Shown piece after piece: positions 52,784 to 52,881 of a stretch of 52,881 nucleotides of DNA. Below the pieces are notes generated by a model. The model worked only from the letters and a program-made list of their open reading frames with translations. It was not told the origin of the DNA and did not search any database. The position numbers and the translations under genes were made by a program. Source of the DNA: RBG-16-66-20 sp049651845 (lineage in GTDB: Bacteria; Pseudomonadota; Gammaproteobacteria; Burkholderiales; SG8-39); contig JBASCW010000088.1 of NCBI GenBank assembly GCA_049651845.1, forward strand, positions 1-52,881, in the 5' to 3' direction. How positions within the stretch are numbered: the first letter of the stretch is position 1; every line of letters starts with the position of its first letter.

Positions 52784-52881
52784 CTAGATCAGCTCAGCCT
52801 GGGTCCAGCAAGCGGCGATGATCGCGGAGCGCCGTTGTGCGGATTTGAGCCGGCCGCGCGCGGTGTGTTTCAGCTCGGCCA
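52784..52881 (-). CDS. Possible C-terminal end of an unknown gene (cut by window edge)
   Basis: A minus-strand frame open to the window end, ending with TAG at 52784-52786. The visible 31 residues end in SAIIAACWTQAELI and are basic and helical. No family is recognised. The 52681-52783 stretch before the rpsP promoter holds no gene that I can see. Could equally be non-coding. Confidence 0.25.
   Translation of the reverse strand, partial: AELKHTARGRLKSAQRRSAIIAACWTQAELI

Overview
The window is a gene-dense, very GC-rich stretch of a proteobacterial chromosome, most likely from an uncultured betaproteobacterium (Burkholderiales or Nitrosomonadales type). The evidence is gene content and order: the exbB-exbD-lpxK-trm112-kdsB-adk block beside xseA, recA-recX, alaS, rpsP-rimM-trmD-rplS, ribBA-ribH-nusB-thiL-pgpA-pncC, and three Bug/TctC-type periplasmic receptors, a family greatly expanded in Burkholderiales. 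No tRNA, rRNA or CRISPR array was recognised. The first gene and a possible last gene are cut by the window edges.

Layout. 1-5359: end of an amiC-type amidase, DedA membrane protein, YbaK-type deacylase, mutL, an SDR and miaA. 5373-8733: two tandem Bug receptors, divergent from a gluconate module (6-phosphogluconate dehydrogenase and gluconokinase). 8815-15985: ferritin-like protein, an unknown anchored protein, hppA proton-pumping pyrophosphatase, then adk, kdsB, trm112, lpxK, exbD and exbB. 15986-16888: a small atypical islet with a DnaA-box cluster and an unknown membrane protein. 16911-21618: xseA, ACT protein, a DNA glycosylase, DUF1304, cobalamin adenosyltransferase, HAD, response regulator and a Rid protein. 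21615-24643: a complete tripartite tricarboxylate transporter (tctB-tctA-tctC). 24674-30071: GDSL esterase, then a coupled operon of a TVP38/flavin-reductase fusion, a DUF547 protein and two glycosyltransferases usually labelled arsenosugar enzymes, plus a cNMP-binding protein. 30106-34518: DAHP synthase behind a Phe-rich attenuator, coupled to a TSUP permease, a GT39 transferase and a decaprenyl-phosphate phosphoribosyltransferase homologue. 34838-41307: a Lon-like AAA+ ATPase, DUF6644/DUF6152 pair, alaS, recX and recA. 41486-43174: a beta-hydroxyacid dehydrogenase followed by a REP-associated (RAYT) transposase element. 43141-50686: one long minus-strand run from ribBA through nusB, thiL, pgpA and pncC into an AmmeMemoRadiSam system coupled to an MFS transporter. 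50754-52643: the rpsP operon.

Three themes run through the window. Genes are packed with NTGA four-base stop/start overlaps (at least eleven with usual start codons), which is how I fixed several TTG, GTG and one CTG starts. Several promoters place a -10 hexamer exactly 6 bases before the start codon with no Shine-Dalgarno, predicting leaderless mRNAs. G5/C5 inverted repeats related to the ends of the RAYT element sit at gene ends and form the last codons of two proteins.

The strongest leads for undescribed biology are the four-gene TVP38-reductase/DUF547/glycosyltransferase operon, the MFS partner of AmmeMemoRadiSam, and the polyprenyl-phosphate sugar module behind the DAHP synthase attenuator. 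Everything here was read by eye; no database search was run.
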